Positions 1 through 6,348 of a stretch of DNA of 20,986 nucleotides are shown in pieces (position 1 is the stretch's first letter; each line of letters begins with the position of its first letter). The position numbers were made by a program, and so were the translations under genes. Origin of the DNA: RFTU01 sp049423145 (GTDB lineage: Bacteria; Pseudomonadota; Gammaproteobacteria; Burkholderiales; Burkholderiaceae_C); NCBI GenBank assembly GCA_049423145.1, contig JBMSQF010000048.1, forward strand, positions 1-20,986, in the 5' to 3' direction. The notes below the pieces were generated by a model, which was not told where the DNA came from, made no database searches, and was given only the letters and a program-made list of their open reading frames with translations.

Positions 1-149
1 GCCACGACCCCTGCGTGGGCATCCGCGCCACGCCGATCGCCGAGGCCATGCTGGCACTGGTGGTGATGGACCACGCCCTGCAGCACCGCGCGCAGTGTGC
101 CGACGTCCATCTCCCCGTCCCGCCGATTCCCGGGGCTGCGCCGGTGTGA
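1..149 (+). CDS. aroC: Chorismate synthase, C-terminal fragment (5' end outside window)
   Basis: This is the last 48 codons of chorismate synthase, the final shikimate-pathway enzyme, which converts EPSP to chorismate in the cytoplasm. The reading frame begins at base 3 and reads HDPCVGIRATPIAEAMLALV, the conserved C-terminal block of the family, then a variable tail ending in TGA at 147-149. The rest of the gene lies upstream of the window. Its stop overlaps the GTG start of the following transporter (GTGA, 146-149), so the two are probably translated from one mRNA with coupling. The fragment is too short to assess the active site, but the HDPC-V-G-IRA-P-I-AEAM signature is distinctive. Confidence 0.88.
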   Translation, partial: HDPCVGIRATPIAEAMLALVVMDHALQHRAQCADVHLPVPPIPGAAPV

Positions 150-1315
150 TCCGTCCACCCTGGGCGGCTTTCGCGGCCGTTTCCTTCACCTATTTCGCCG
201 CCATCGGCTTCTTCACCACCTACGCGCCCCTGTGGTTCAAGTCGCTGGGGTATTCGGCCCTGGCCATTGGGGTGATCTCCTCACTGCAGGCCTGGACCCG
301 CGTGTTCGTGCCCTATGCCTGGGGTTGGCTGGCCGACCACACGGGCCGCCGGGTGTGGCTGCTGCGCGGCGCTGCACTGGGCTCCCTGGTCATGGGTGGC
401 CTCTTGGCGCCGGCGCACGCGCTGGGCTTTCTTCCCCTGTGCGTCTTTCTGCTGTTTTTGTGCAATGGCGGTGTGGTGCCGCTGTCGGAGTCGGCCCTGG
501 CCCGCTTTCTGCACCGCGAGGGTGGCATGGATACCGGGCGTTATGGACGCATCCGGGTATGGGGCTCCATCGGATTCATCGGGTCCGTGACCATGGCGGG
601 CTTTCTGCTGGACTGGGCCGGTATCGAAGCTTTCGCCTGGGTGGTGGTCGCGCTCTTGGTGGCCCTGTGCGTGGCCACGGCTCGGCTGCCGGCCCATGTC
701 GATGCGGTTGTTGAACACGGTGCTGCCGAGGGGTCGGTGTGGCAGGTGTTGCGCCAACGCTCGGTGCAATGGTTCTTTGCCACCATTTTCTTTACCGTCT
801 TGGGGCATACCAGCCTCTACACCTTTCTGAGCCTCTATCTGGACGAACTGGGTTATGGGAAGTCCACGGTGGGATTGGTGTGGGCCGTCAGCGTGTCAGC
901 CGAGATTGCCTTTTTCTGGATCGGGTCTCGATGGGTGGGGCGGGTGGAGCCGGTGCGCTGGCTGTGGTGGGCCGCCGTGCTCTGTGTGGTGCGCTTCGCG
1001 GCGATCGCCGGTTTCGGTGAGGTGATGGCGGTTTTGGTGGCCGCCCAGTTGCTGCATGCCGTCACCTTCGCGGCCCAGCACGCCGCTTGCACCGCGCAAC
1101 TGGGCGCGTTCTTTCCCGGCCGACTCCGCGGGCGCGGGCAGGCGCTCTATGCAGTGCTGGGCTACGGTCTATCGGGCGTGTTGGGCGGCTTGGGAGGAGG
1201 GGCCCTCACCGAACACCTGGGTTTTGAAGCCGTCTTCTGGGCGGCGACCGCTTCAGCCTTGTTGGCCGTGGGTTGCGCGCATCAGTTCGCGCGTCATCTC
1301 CGCGATCAGGTCTGA
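146..1315 (+). CDS. MFS transporter, phenylpropionate:H+ symporter-like
   Basis: This is a 389-residue inner-membrane permease of the major facilitator superfamily with about 12 hydrophobic segments spread along its whole length. A motif-A-like loop, GWLADHTGRR, lies at about residues 60-69 between helices 2 and 3. The N-terminus (AAFAAVSFTYFAAIGFFTTY) and overall pattern resemble the MFS_1_like/HcaT group, often labelled 3-phenylpropionate transporters. The true substrate cannot be read from sequence. I chose the GTG at 146 because it overlaps the aroC stop as GTGA and the mature-looking sequence begins just after it. An in-frame GTG at 95 would add 17 charged residues inside aroC. The 3' end overlaps the convergent nnr gene by 63 nt. 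Linkage to chorismate synthase suggests an aromatic compound, but that is inference only. Confidence 0.8.
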   Translation: MIRPPWAAFAAVSFTYFAAIGFFTTYAPLWFKSLGYSALAIGVISSLQAWTRVFVPYAWGWLADHTGRRVWLLRGAALGSLVMGGLLAPAHALGFLPLCVFLLFLCNGGVVPLSESALARFLHREGGMDTGRYGRIRVWGSIGFIGSVTMAGFLLDWAGIEAFAWVVVALLVALCVATARLPAHVDAVVEHGAAEGSVWQVLRQRSVQWFFATIFFTVLGHTSLYTFLSLYLDELGYGKSTVGLVWAVSVSAEIAFFWIGSRWVGRVEPVRWLWWAAVLCVVRFAAIAGFGEVMAVLVAAQLLHAVTFAAQHAACTAQLGAFFPGRLRGRGQALYAVLGYGLSGVLGGLGGGALTEHLGFEAVFWAATASALLAVGCAHQFARHLRDQV

Positions 1316-2995
1316 AGCGCACAGGACAGCCGAGGCCGGGTACAAGCCATCGGCTCCAGGCGTCTCGGCTGCCCGGCCATGAAGGTGGACACAGGCCGCC
1401 GCCAGCCGGTGCAGGGCGCCTGAGTCCCGCGGGTGGGCATCACCCTGGCAGGCCCAGGCGCCGCCGATCCAGCCCGCCAGCACATCGCCGGTGCCGCCGC
1501 TGGCCAGACGCGCGTTCCCGCTGGCATTGACCCAGGGAATGACGCCCCCGGTGGCCACGACGCTCCCAGCGCCTTTGAGCACGACGGTGCAGGATGCCCG
1601 GTCCGCCAAAGTGCACGCCGCTCGGAGCCGGTCGGCCTGCACCTGCTCCGTGCGGCAGCCCAGCAGCCGGGCGGCTTCCAGCGGGTGAGGCGTCAGCACG
1701 GTGCGAAGGCCACGTCGAGCGCGTCCGGCCAGCCGCTCGAAAAGTGCACCCTCGGTGGCCAAGGCATTGAGGGCATCCGCATCCAGCACCAGACAGGGGG
1801 CGCGGTGTAGGAGTTCGACCAAGCGGGATGCGATGGCGGCGCCCCCACCGCAACCGGCCACGATGACCAGGCTGCCGGATCCGGCTGAAGGGGTCAGCGC
1901 GCGGGCGAGGGCGGTCTCCTCTGCGGTCATCACCTCGGGCGTGACCGGGTCGGCCGGTGGCGGCCGGCTGGTATCCAGATCCACGCGGTGAACCCGACCA
2001 GCCCCGGCGGCAAGCGCAGCGCGGCTGGCCAGCATCAGGGCACCGCCCATGCCCGCCGCGGCACCCAGCAGCCACACATCGCCATGGCGTCCTTTGTGGC
2101 CACCGGCGCGCGGCGCTCCATCAGGCAGCAGGCGGGGACCAGACAGGTCCCGCAGGACGGCAGCGGGCACCAGGAAGGCGCGGGGTTCGAGCAAGGGATC
2201 GACCCTGTTGGAGGGCGTCGGCGCTGCGTCAGGCTCACACCTGGTTAACGGGGTGGCGCGCAAGGGGACCGCCCGCGAGGGATCGCCCAGGCGCTCAGGG
2301 CAGATCAGCCGGGGTGCATCCCCGGACTGCAGGTCATCGAACCAGACGCGCCCGGAGCAGGCACGGCCCTCCGCGGTGAAGAGCCCGACCTTCAGGGTCA
2401 GCAGGCTCAGGGTGTGATGGGCCATGACGGCGGCTGGATCGGACGCTGGCGTGTCCGGGACCAAGAGCCGGCCCGTGTCAGCATCGATGCCGCTGGGCAG
2501 GTCCACTGCAAGGACACTCACGTGCGGACAGGTCTTGGCGATGTGGTTGATCCAACCGATCGCTTCACCGATGGGTTGTGCCACAGCGTCGTGCGAGCCG
2601 AGCCCGAGGAGCGCATCGACGAGCACCAAGCCCCGTCTCTGTATGGTTCCCACCGGGGTTTGCAGCAGCGGCCAGGGTGGGCGAGAGACGCTTTGCACGC
2701 CCGCAGCAAGGGCCTGCGCGCGGGCCTTTTGGGCATCTTCGGCGCGCGCGGGTAGCACTTCCCACACCCGAACCGGACATCCGGCCCGGTGAAGGTGCGC
2801 CGCTGCGACCCAGCCATCGCCGCCGTTGTTGCCCGACCCGCTGACCACCACCACAGGGCTGCCGGGCCGGGCCGTGGCCAGTACCAAGCGTGCCACCGCT
2901 GCGCCAGCCCGGAACATCAGAGCCATCGGTGGGTGGCGGGTCAGCGCCTCGGCTTCCATTTGGCGAGACGCCGTCCGACCGTGGAGCGGGAACAA
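1253..2995 (-). CDS. nnr: Bifunctional NAD(P)H-hydrate epimerase / ADP-dependent NAD(P)H-hydrate dehydratase
   Basis: This cytoplasmic metabolite-repair enzyme restores damaged NADH and NADPH hydrates. The N-terminal epimerase (YjeF_N) domain shows GSGNNGGDG at about residues 53-61. The C-terminal ribokinase-like dehydratase domain shows GGHKGRHGDVWLLG in the middle and GNARLASGGTGDVLAG at about 493-508, which carries the catalytic GGTGD. At 580 residues it is longer than the roughly 515-residue E. coli Nnr but has both domains intact. I chose the TTG at 2993-2995 because AAGGAG lies 10 nt upstream on the minus strand (plus 3006-3011) and FPLHGRTASRQME matches the usual start of the family. 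An in-frame TTG at 3037 would give 594 residues. It diverges from rpsB and converges on the MFS gene with a 63-nt overlap. Confidence 0.9.
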   Translation of the reverse strand: MFPLHGRTASRQMEAEALTRHPPMALMFRAGAAVARLVLATARPGSPVVVVSGSGNNGGDGWVAAAHLHRAGCPVRVWEVLPARAEDAQKARAQALAAGVQSVSRPPWPLLQTPVGTIQRRGLVLVDALLGLGSHDAVAQPIGEAIGWINHIAKTCPHVSVLAVDLPSGIDADTGRLLVPDTPASDPAAVMAHHTLSLLTLKVGLFTAEGRACSGRVWFDDLQSGDAPRLICPERLGDPSRAVPLRATPLTRCEPDAAPTPSNRVDPLLEPRAFLVPAAVLRDLSGPRLLPDGAPRAGGHKGRHGDVWLLGAAAGMGGALMLASRAALAAGAGRVHRVDLDTSRPPPADPVTPEVMTAEETALARALTPSAGSGSLVIVAGCGGGAAIASRLVELLHRAPCLVLDADALNALATEGALFERLAGRARRGLRTVLTPHPLEAARLLGCRTEQVQADRLRAACTLADRASCTVVLKGAGSVVATGGVIPWVNASGNARLASGGTGDVLAGWIGGAWACQGDAHPRDSGALHRLAAACVHLHGRAAETPGADGLYPASAVLCASDLIAEMTRELMRATHGQQG

Positions 2996-2998
2996 GCC

Positions 2999-3007
2999 TG
3001 CTATACT
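2999..3007 (+). promoter_or_regulatory. Extended -10 promoter of rpsB
   Basis: TGCTATACT contains an extended -10 (TGn) followed by TATACT at 3002-3007, five of six matches to the sigma-70 consensus. No good -35 is present at 16-18 nt upstream (the region reads CCGTGG or similar), which fits an extended -10 promoter. Transcription would begin near 3013-3016 and give a leader of about 115 nt before rpsB. In E. coli the main rpsB promoter is also of extended -10 type, which supports the call. Confidence 0.65.
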
Positions 3008-3011
3008 CCTT
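3006..3011 (-). promoter_or_regulatory. Shine-Dalgarno of nnr
   Basis: On the minus strand this reads AAGGAG, ten nucleotides before the TTG at 2995. It decides between the two possible nnr starts (2995 rather than 3037). It overlaps the last two bases of the rpsB -10 box on the opposite strand, so any nnr mRNA using it must start within or beyond the rpsB leader region. Confidence 0.5.
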
Positions 3012-3012
3012 G

Positions 3013-3129
3013 GGTTTACCCGAACACGGGTTAACAAATCACGGGTCCCGCCACCTGAGGTGTTCGCCCCAGTCTTGAGACAACGGCGAATTTCGGCGGG
3101 ATTCTAGACCCAACCTTCTAGGAGAAAAC
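3013..3129 (+). promoter_or_regulatory. Structured rpsB 5' leader, candidate S2 autoregulatory RNA
   Basis: Pairing by eye gives a three-way junction. The closing helix P1 is 3043-3052 with 3095-3104 (10 bp including two G-U). Hairpin P2 is CACC/GGTG at 3052-3055 with 3059-3062. Hairpin P3 is TTCGCC/GGCGAA at 3063-3068 with 3085-3090, with a possible GTC/GAC cap at 3072-3081. A separate helix, TTCTAGA (3102-3108) with TCTAGGA (3117-3123), would cover the Shine-Dalgarno AGGAG (3120-3124) and cannot coexist with the last pairs of P1. A small 5' hairpin, ACCCG/CGGGT, lies at 3018-3031. Repression of rpsB-tsf by S2 through the rpsB leader is established in E. coli; the same role here is inferred. 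Confidence 0.6.
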
Positions 3130-3879
3130 ATGTCTGTCAGCATGCGTGAAATGCTGGAAGCCGGTGTCCACTTCGGTCACCAAACCCGCTTCTGGAACCC
3201 CAAGATGGCCCCCTTCATCTACGGCCATCGGAACAAGATTCACATCATCAACCTGGAGAAGACGCAGCCGCTTTTCCAGGATGGATTGAAGTTCATCAAG
3301 CAGCTGGCAGCGCGCCGCGGCACCATCCTCATGGTGGGCACGAAGCGCCAGGCTCGAGACGTCGTGGCCGCTGAGGCGCAGCGTTGTGGCATGCCCTATG
3401 TGGATCAGCGTTGGCTCGGCGGCATGCTGACCAATTTCAAGACCGTCAAGGGCTCGTTGAAGAAGCTCAAGGACATGCAGGCCCAGGTGGAAGCCGGGAC
3501 GCAGCCTTCCATCAAGAAGGAAGCCCTGATGTTCCAGCGCGAAATCGCCAAGCTTGATAAGGACATTGGCGGCATTGCTGACATGGCCGCCCTGCCCGAT
3601 GCGCTCTTCGTGATCGATGTCGGCTACCACAAGATCGCCATCCAAGAAGCCAACAAGCTGGGCATTCCGGTGGTCGGCGTGGTTGATACGAACCATTCGC
3701 CCGACGGAATCGATTACGTGATCCCCGGCAACGACGACTCGGCCAAGGCGGTCGCCCTGTATGCCCGCGCAGTGGCGGACGCCGTGCTGGAAGGAAAGGC
3801 CAATTCGTCACAGGAATTGGCTCAGGCCGTGTCCTCTGACGGTGGTGACGAGTTCGTTGAGGTCAACGAAGAGGCCTGA
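3130..3879 (+). CDS. rpsB: 30S ribosomal protein S2
   Basis: S2 is a 249-residue component of the 30S subunit that binds late in assembly on the body near S1. The N-terminal MSVSMREMLEAGVHFGHQ block, WNPKMAPFIYG, RWLGGMLTNF in the middle, and the GIPVVGVVDTN block are all family hallmarks. The acidic C-terminal tail is usual for proteobacteria. The start is supported by AGGAG at 3120-3124, five nucleotides before the ATG. The upstream leader is strongly foldable and probably mediates autoregulation. A terminator-like hairpin follows before tsf, so S2 is likely made in excess over EF-Ts from this promoter. Confidence 0.98.
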   Translation: MSVSMREMLEAGVHFGHQTRFWNPKMAPFIYGHRNKIHIINLEKTQPLFQDGLKFIKQLAARRGTILMVGTKRQARDVVAAEAQRCGMPYVDQRWLGGMLTNFKTVKGSLKKLKDMQAQVEAGTQPSIKKEALMFQREIAKLDKDIGGIADMAALPDALFVIDVGYHKIAIQEANKLGIPVVGVVDTNHSPDGIDYVIPGNDDSAKAVALYARAVADAVLEGKANSSQELAQAVSSDGGDEFVEVNEEA

Positions 3880-3914
3880 TCGGTCGTCCTTCGTTCACCG
3901 ACATCCATACCCGA

Positions 3915-3937
3915 GGGGCCTGCGAGGCCCCTTTTTT
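3915..3937 (+). terminator. Intrinsic terminator/attenuator between rpsB and tsf
   Basis: GGGGCC (3915-3920) and GGCCCC (3926-3931) form a perfect six-pair GC stem with loop TGCGA, followed at once by six T residues (3932-3937). This is a textbook intrinsic terminator. It lies 19 nt before the tsf start codon, and no clear new promoter fits between it and tsf. It therefore probably acts as a partial terminator that sets the ratio of S2 to EF-Ts. Confidence 0.8.
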
Positions 3938-3956
3938 GAAACTCACGGAGAAGAAG

Positions 3957-4856
3957 ATGCCTGCGATTACCGCCAGCATGGTTGCTGAACTGCGCGCCAA
4001 GACCGATGCCCCGATGATGGAGTGTAAGAAGGCGCTGACCGAGGCCGACGGCGACATGGGTCGGGCCGAAGAAATTCTGCGCGTCAAGCTGGGCAACAAG
4101 GCCGGCAAGGCGGCGGCGCGCATCACCGCCGAGGGTGTGATCGCCGCTTCGGTTTCGGGCAGCACGGGCGCTCTGATCGAGATCAACTGCGAGACCGACT
4201 TCGTCTCCAAGAACGATGCCTTCATCGCCTTTGCCAAGGCCTGTGCGGATCTGGTGGCCTCCGGCAACCCGGCCAGCGTGGAGGCCCTGTCGGCGCTGCC
4301 GCTGAGCATGGAATCCTTCGGCCCGACGGTGGAAGACGTTCGCAAGGGCCTGATCGGCAAGATCGGCGAGAACATGACCATTCGCCGTTTCAAGCGTTAT
4401 GCCGGCGGCGGTCAACTCGCTGCCTATCTTCACGGCACGCGGATCGGCGTGATCGTCGAGTTCAATGGGGATGCCGTGGCCGCCAAGGACGTGGCCATGC
4501 ACATTGCGGCCATGAAACCCGCCGCATTGTCCAGTGCGGAAGTGCCCGCCGAATTGGTGGAAAAGGAACGCAAGATCGCCACCGAAAAGGCAGCTGAGTC
4601 CGGCAAGCCCGCCGATATCGTGGCCAAGATGGTCGATGGCTCGGTTCAAAAATTCCTCAAGGAAGTCTCGCTGCTTGATCAGGTCTTCGTGAAGGCTGCC
4701 GACGGAAAGCAAACCGTGGGCGCGCACCTGAAGGCAACCGGCACCACAGCCCAGGGCTTCACCCTGTATGTGGTGGGCGAGGGGATTGAGAAGAAGCAGG
4801 ACGACTTTGCCGCGGAAGTGGCTGCGCAGGTGGCTGCAGCCACCAAGGGCCAGTAA
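3957..4856 (+). CDS. tsf: Translation elongation factor Ts
   Basis: EF-Ts is the nucleotide exchange factor that recycles EF-Tu-GDP in the cytoplasm. The 299-residue product starts with the UBA-like domain (MVAELRAKTDAPMMECKKAL), followed by the core with the TDF motif at residues 80-82 (ETDFVSKND), whose Asp-Phe pair contacts EF-Tu. The C-terminal module ends in EGIEKKQDDFAAEVAAQ. The ATG at 3957 is chosen over an in-frame ATG at 3936, because it has GGAG at 3947-3950 at good spacing and matches the conserved MPAITASMVAELR start; 3936 lies inside the terminator T-run. It is the partner of rpsB, as in most bacteria. Confidence 0.98.
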   Translation: MPAITASMVAELRAKTDAPMMECKKALTEADGDMGRAEEILRVKLGNKAGKAAARITAEGVIAASVSGSTGALIEINCETDFVSKNDAFIAFAKACADLVASGNPASVEALSALPLSMESFGPTVEDVRKGLIGKIGENMTIRRFKRYAGGGQLAAYLHGTRIGVIVEFNGDAVAAKDVAMHIAAMKPAALSSAEVPAELVEKERKIATEKAAESGKPADIVAKMVDGSVQKFLKEVSLLDQVFVKAADGKQTVGAHLKATGTTAQGFTLYVVGEGIEKKQDDFAAEVAAQVAAATKGQ

Positions 4857-4884
4857 GGCGCTTCGGTACCGGGCGCCCCGGGCT

Positions 4885-4959
4885 CCCGGCGCGCCGGGTT
4901 GTGTGGCTGGAGGACGGCGTCCCGGATGGGGAATCCTCCGGTTCCAGACTCCCCACCGG
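4885..4959 (+). other. Structured tsf-pyrH intergenic region
   Basis: The 145-nt gap between tsf and pyrH contains several hairpins in series. The first is a perfect 14-bp palindrome at 4885-4898 (5-bp stem, CGCG loop). The second is GGAC/GTCC at 4912-4922. The third pairs CCGG-A-TGGGGA (4922-4932) with TCCCCACCGG (4950-4959), ten pairs with one bulged A. None is directly followed by a T-run; a TTTTTT lies further on at 4976-4981. The region could be a processing site, a weak terminator or the leader of pyrH. I see no reading frame in it. Confidence 0.45.
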
Positions 4960-4963
4960 CCCT

Positions 4964-4969
4964 TACACT
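4964..4969 (+). promoter_or_regulatory. Possible -10 box of a pyrH promoter
   Basis: TACACT matches four of six -10 bases and lies 32 nt before the pyrH ATG. No convincing -35 exists 16-18 nt upstream (GTTCCA or TTCCAG). It is offered only because the tsf-pyrH gap is the longest gap in the plus-strand run and a separate pyrH promoter would be expected there. Confidence 0.25.
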
Positions 4970-5001
4970 GGGATGTTTTTTCGACTGCCTACCCGTCGCG
5001 C

Positions 5002-5712
5002 ATGTCCGCCTATCGACGCATCCTTCTGAAGCTTTCCGGCGAAGCCCTGATGGGCGATGATGCCTTCGGCATCAACCGCGCCACCATCGTTCGAATGGTC
5101 CGCGAAGTCGCCGAGGTGACCCAACTGGGTTGCGAGGTCGCGGTCGTGATCGGGGGAGGCAACATCTTCCGCGGTGTGGCTGGTGGCTCAGTGGGCATGG
5201 ACCGCGCCACAGCCGACTACATGGGCATGCTGGCCACGGTGATGAACAGCTTGGCGCTGTCGGACACCATGCGGCAGGAGGGCCTCACGGCTCGGGTGAT
5301 GAGCGCCATCGGAATTGAACAGGTGGTCGAGCCCTATGTGCGCCCCAAAGCGCTCCAGTACCTGGAAGAGGGCAAGGTCGTCATCTTCGCTGCGGGTACG
5401 GGCAACCCCTTCTTCACCACCGACACCGCTGCGGCGCTGCGCGGTGCGGAGATCGGTGCCGAGGTTGTCCTGAAGGCCACCAAGGTTGACGGCGTCTACA
5501 GCGCCGACCCGAACAAGGATCCCAATGCCACGCGATACAGCCAGATCAGCTTCGACGAGGCGATCTCGCGGAATTTGGCGGTGATGGACGCCACGGCTTT
5601 CGCGTTGTGCCGCGACCAAAAGCTGCCGATCAAGGTCTTCAGCATCTTCAAATCCGGCGCACTCAAGCGCGTGGTGCTGGGTGAGGATGAAGGCACCCTG
5701 GTTCACGTGTGA
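5002..5712 (+). CDS. pyrH: UMP kinase
   Basis: UMP kinase phosphorylates UMP to UDP with ATP in the cytoplasm, feeding UTP and UDP-sugar synthesis, including the UDP-GlcNAc used by the lipid A genes downstream. The product is 236 residues of the amino-acid kinase fold. KLSGEAL lies at about 10-16, the nucleotide-binding GGGN at 51-54, GTGNPFFTTDTAA at 132-144, and KVDGVYSADP at 161-170, with the conserved EGTLV end. The ATG at 5002 is chosen because the family begins M-x-x-Y-x-RILLKLSGEAL. An upstream in-frame extension to 4768 would run back into tsf. No clear Shine-Dalgarno precedes the start. Confidence 0.97.
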   Translation: MSAYRRILLKLSGEALMGDDAFGINRATIVRMVREVAEVTQLGCEVAVVIGGGNIFRGVAGGSVGMDRATADYMGMLATVMNSLALSDTMRQEGLTARVMSAIGIEQVVEPYVRPKALQYLEEGKVVIFAAGTGNPFFTTDTAAALRGAEIGAEVVLKATKVDGVYSADPNKDPNATRYSQISFDEAISRNLAVMDATAFALCRDQKLPIKVFSIFKSGALKRVVLGEDEGTLVHV

Positions 5713-5762
5713 CCGGTTCATGCCGCTTTGGAACCCTTTTCCCTGAAACAACTCACAGCATC

Positions 5763-6323
5763 ATGACGATCGCCGACATCAAGAAGACGGCCGAGCAGAA
5801 GATGGCCAAATCCGTGGAAGCCTTGAAGGGTGAACTTCACAAGATCCGGACCGGTCGCGCTCATCCCGGGATCCTCGACCAGGTGCACGTCGACTACTAC
5901 GGTTCCCTGGTGCCGATCAGCCAGGTGGCCAACGTCAGCCTCTTGGATGCCCGCACCATCAGCGTTCAGCCCTGGGAAAAGGGCATGGGCCCGAAGATCG
6001 AGAAGGCCATCCGGGAGAGCGATCTCGGCCTGAATCCCAGCACGCAGGGTGACCTGCTGCGGGTGCCGATGCCCGCTCTGACGGAGGAGCGCCGCCGGGA
6101 GCTGACGAAGGTGGTGCGCAGTACCGGCGAAGATGCCAAGGTGGCGGTTCGCAATCTGCGCCGTGATGCCAACGATCAGCTCAAGAAGCTCCTCAAGGAG
6201 AAGCTGGCCAGCGAGGATGACGAACGCCGAGCGCAGGACGACGTCCAAAAGCTGACCGACCGCACCGTGGCCGAGATCGATCGCCTGGTGCAGGGCAAGG
6301 AAGCGGAGATCATGGCGGTCTGA
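5763..6323 (+). CDS. frr: Ribosome recycling factor
   Basis: RRF works with EF-G to split post-termination ribosomes. The 186-residue product has the typical length and L-shaped helical pattern. RTGRAHPG lies near residues 29-36, VPISQVANVSLLDARTISVQPWEK follows, and the arginine- and lysine-rich helix contains EERRRELTKVVR and VRNLRRDAND. The ATG at 5763 is chosen because MTIADIKKTAEQKM matches the family start; an in-frame upstream ATG at 5709 would add 18 unconserved residues. It follows pyrH by 50 nt, the usual pairing. Its stop codon lies in the loop end of an 8-bp inverted repeat. Confidence 0.97.
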   Translation: MTIADIKKTAEQKMAKSVEALKGELHKIRTGRAHPGILDQVHVDYYGSLVPISQVANVSLLDARTISVQPWEKGMGPKIEKAIRESDLGLNPSTQGDLLRVPMPALTEERRRELTKVVRSTGEDAKVAVRNLRRDANDQLKKLLKEKLASEDDERRAQDDVQKLTDRTVAEIDRLVQGKEAEIMAV

Positions 6324-6330
6324 CCGCCAT
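6312..6330 (+). repeat. Inverted repeat over the frr stop codon
   Basis: ATGGCGGT (6312-6319) and ACCGCCAT (6323-6330) form a perfect 8-bp stem with a CTG loop. The frr TGA at 6321-6323 sits at the loop/stem boundary. The next bases are TAAAAC, so there is no T-run and it is not a standard terminator. It may stabilise the upstream mRNA end or affect coupling to uppS. Confidence 0.5.
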
Positions 6331-6348
6331 TAAAACTGGGTAAGGCCC

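Noticed and set aside
95..145. Upstream GTG start for the MFS transporter at 95
   Set aside because: It would add 17 polar, Arg-rich residues before the first membrane helix and overlap aroC by 55 nt. The GTG at 146 with the GTGA overlap is more likely.
1316..1420. Terminator for the MFS gene after its stop
   Set aside because: I found no stem followed by a T-run; the sequence there is coding for nnr on the other strand.
3075..3104. TTGAGA at 3075 as the -35 of a second rpsB promoter
   Set aside because: No acceptable -10 lies 16-18 nt downstream (GGGATT or GGATTC). These bases are better explained as part of the leader hairpins.
3822..4727. 301-codon open frame antisense to tsf
   Set aside because: It covers most of tsf and the rpsB-tsf terminator and has no family motif.
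4768..5001. Longer pyrH start at 4768
   Set aside because: The extension overlaps tsf and reads through the hairpin region with no family similarity. UMP kinase begins at 5002.
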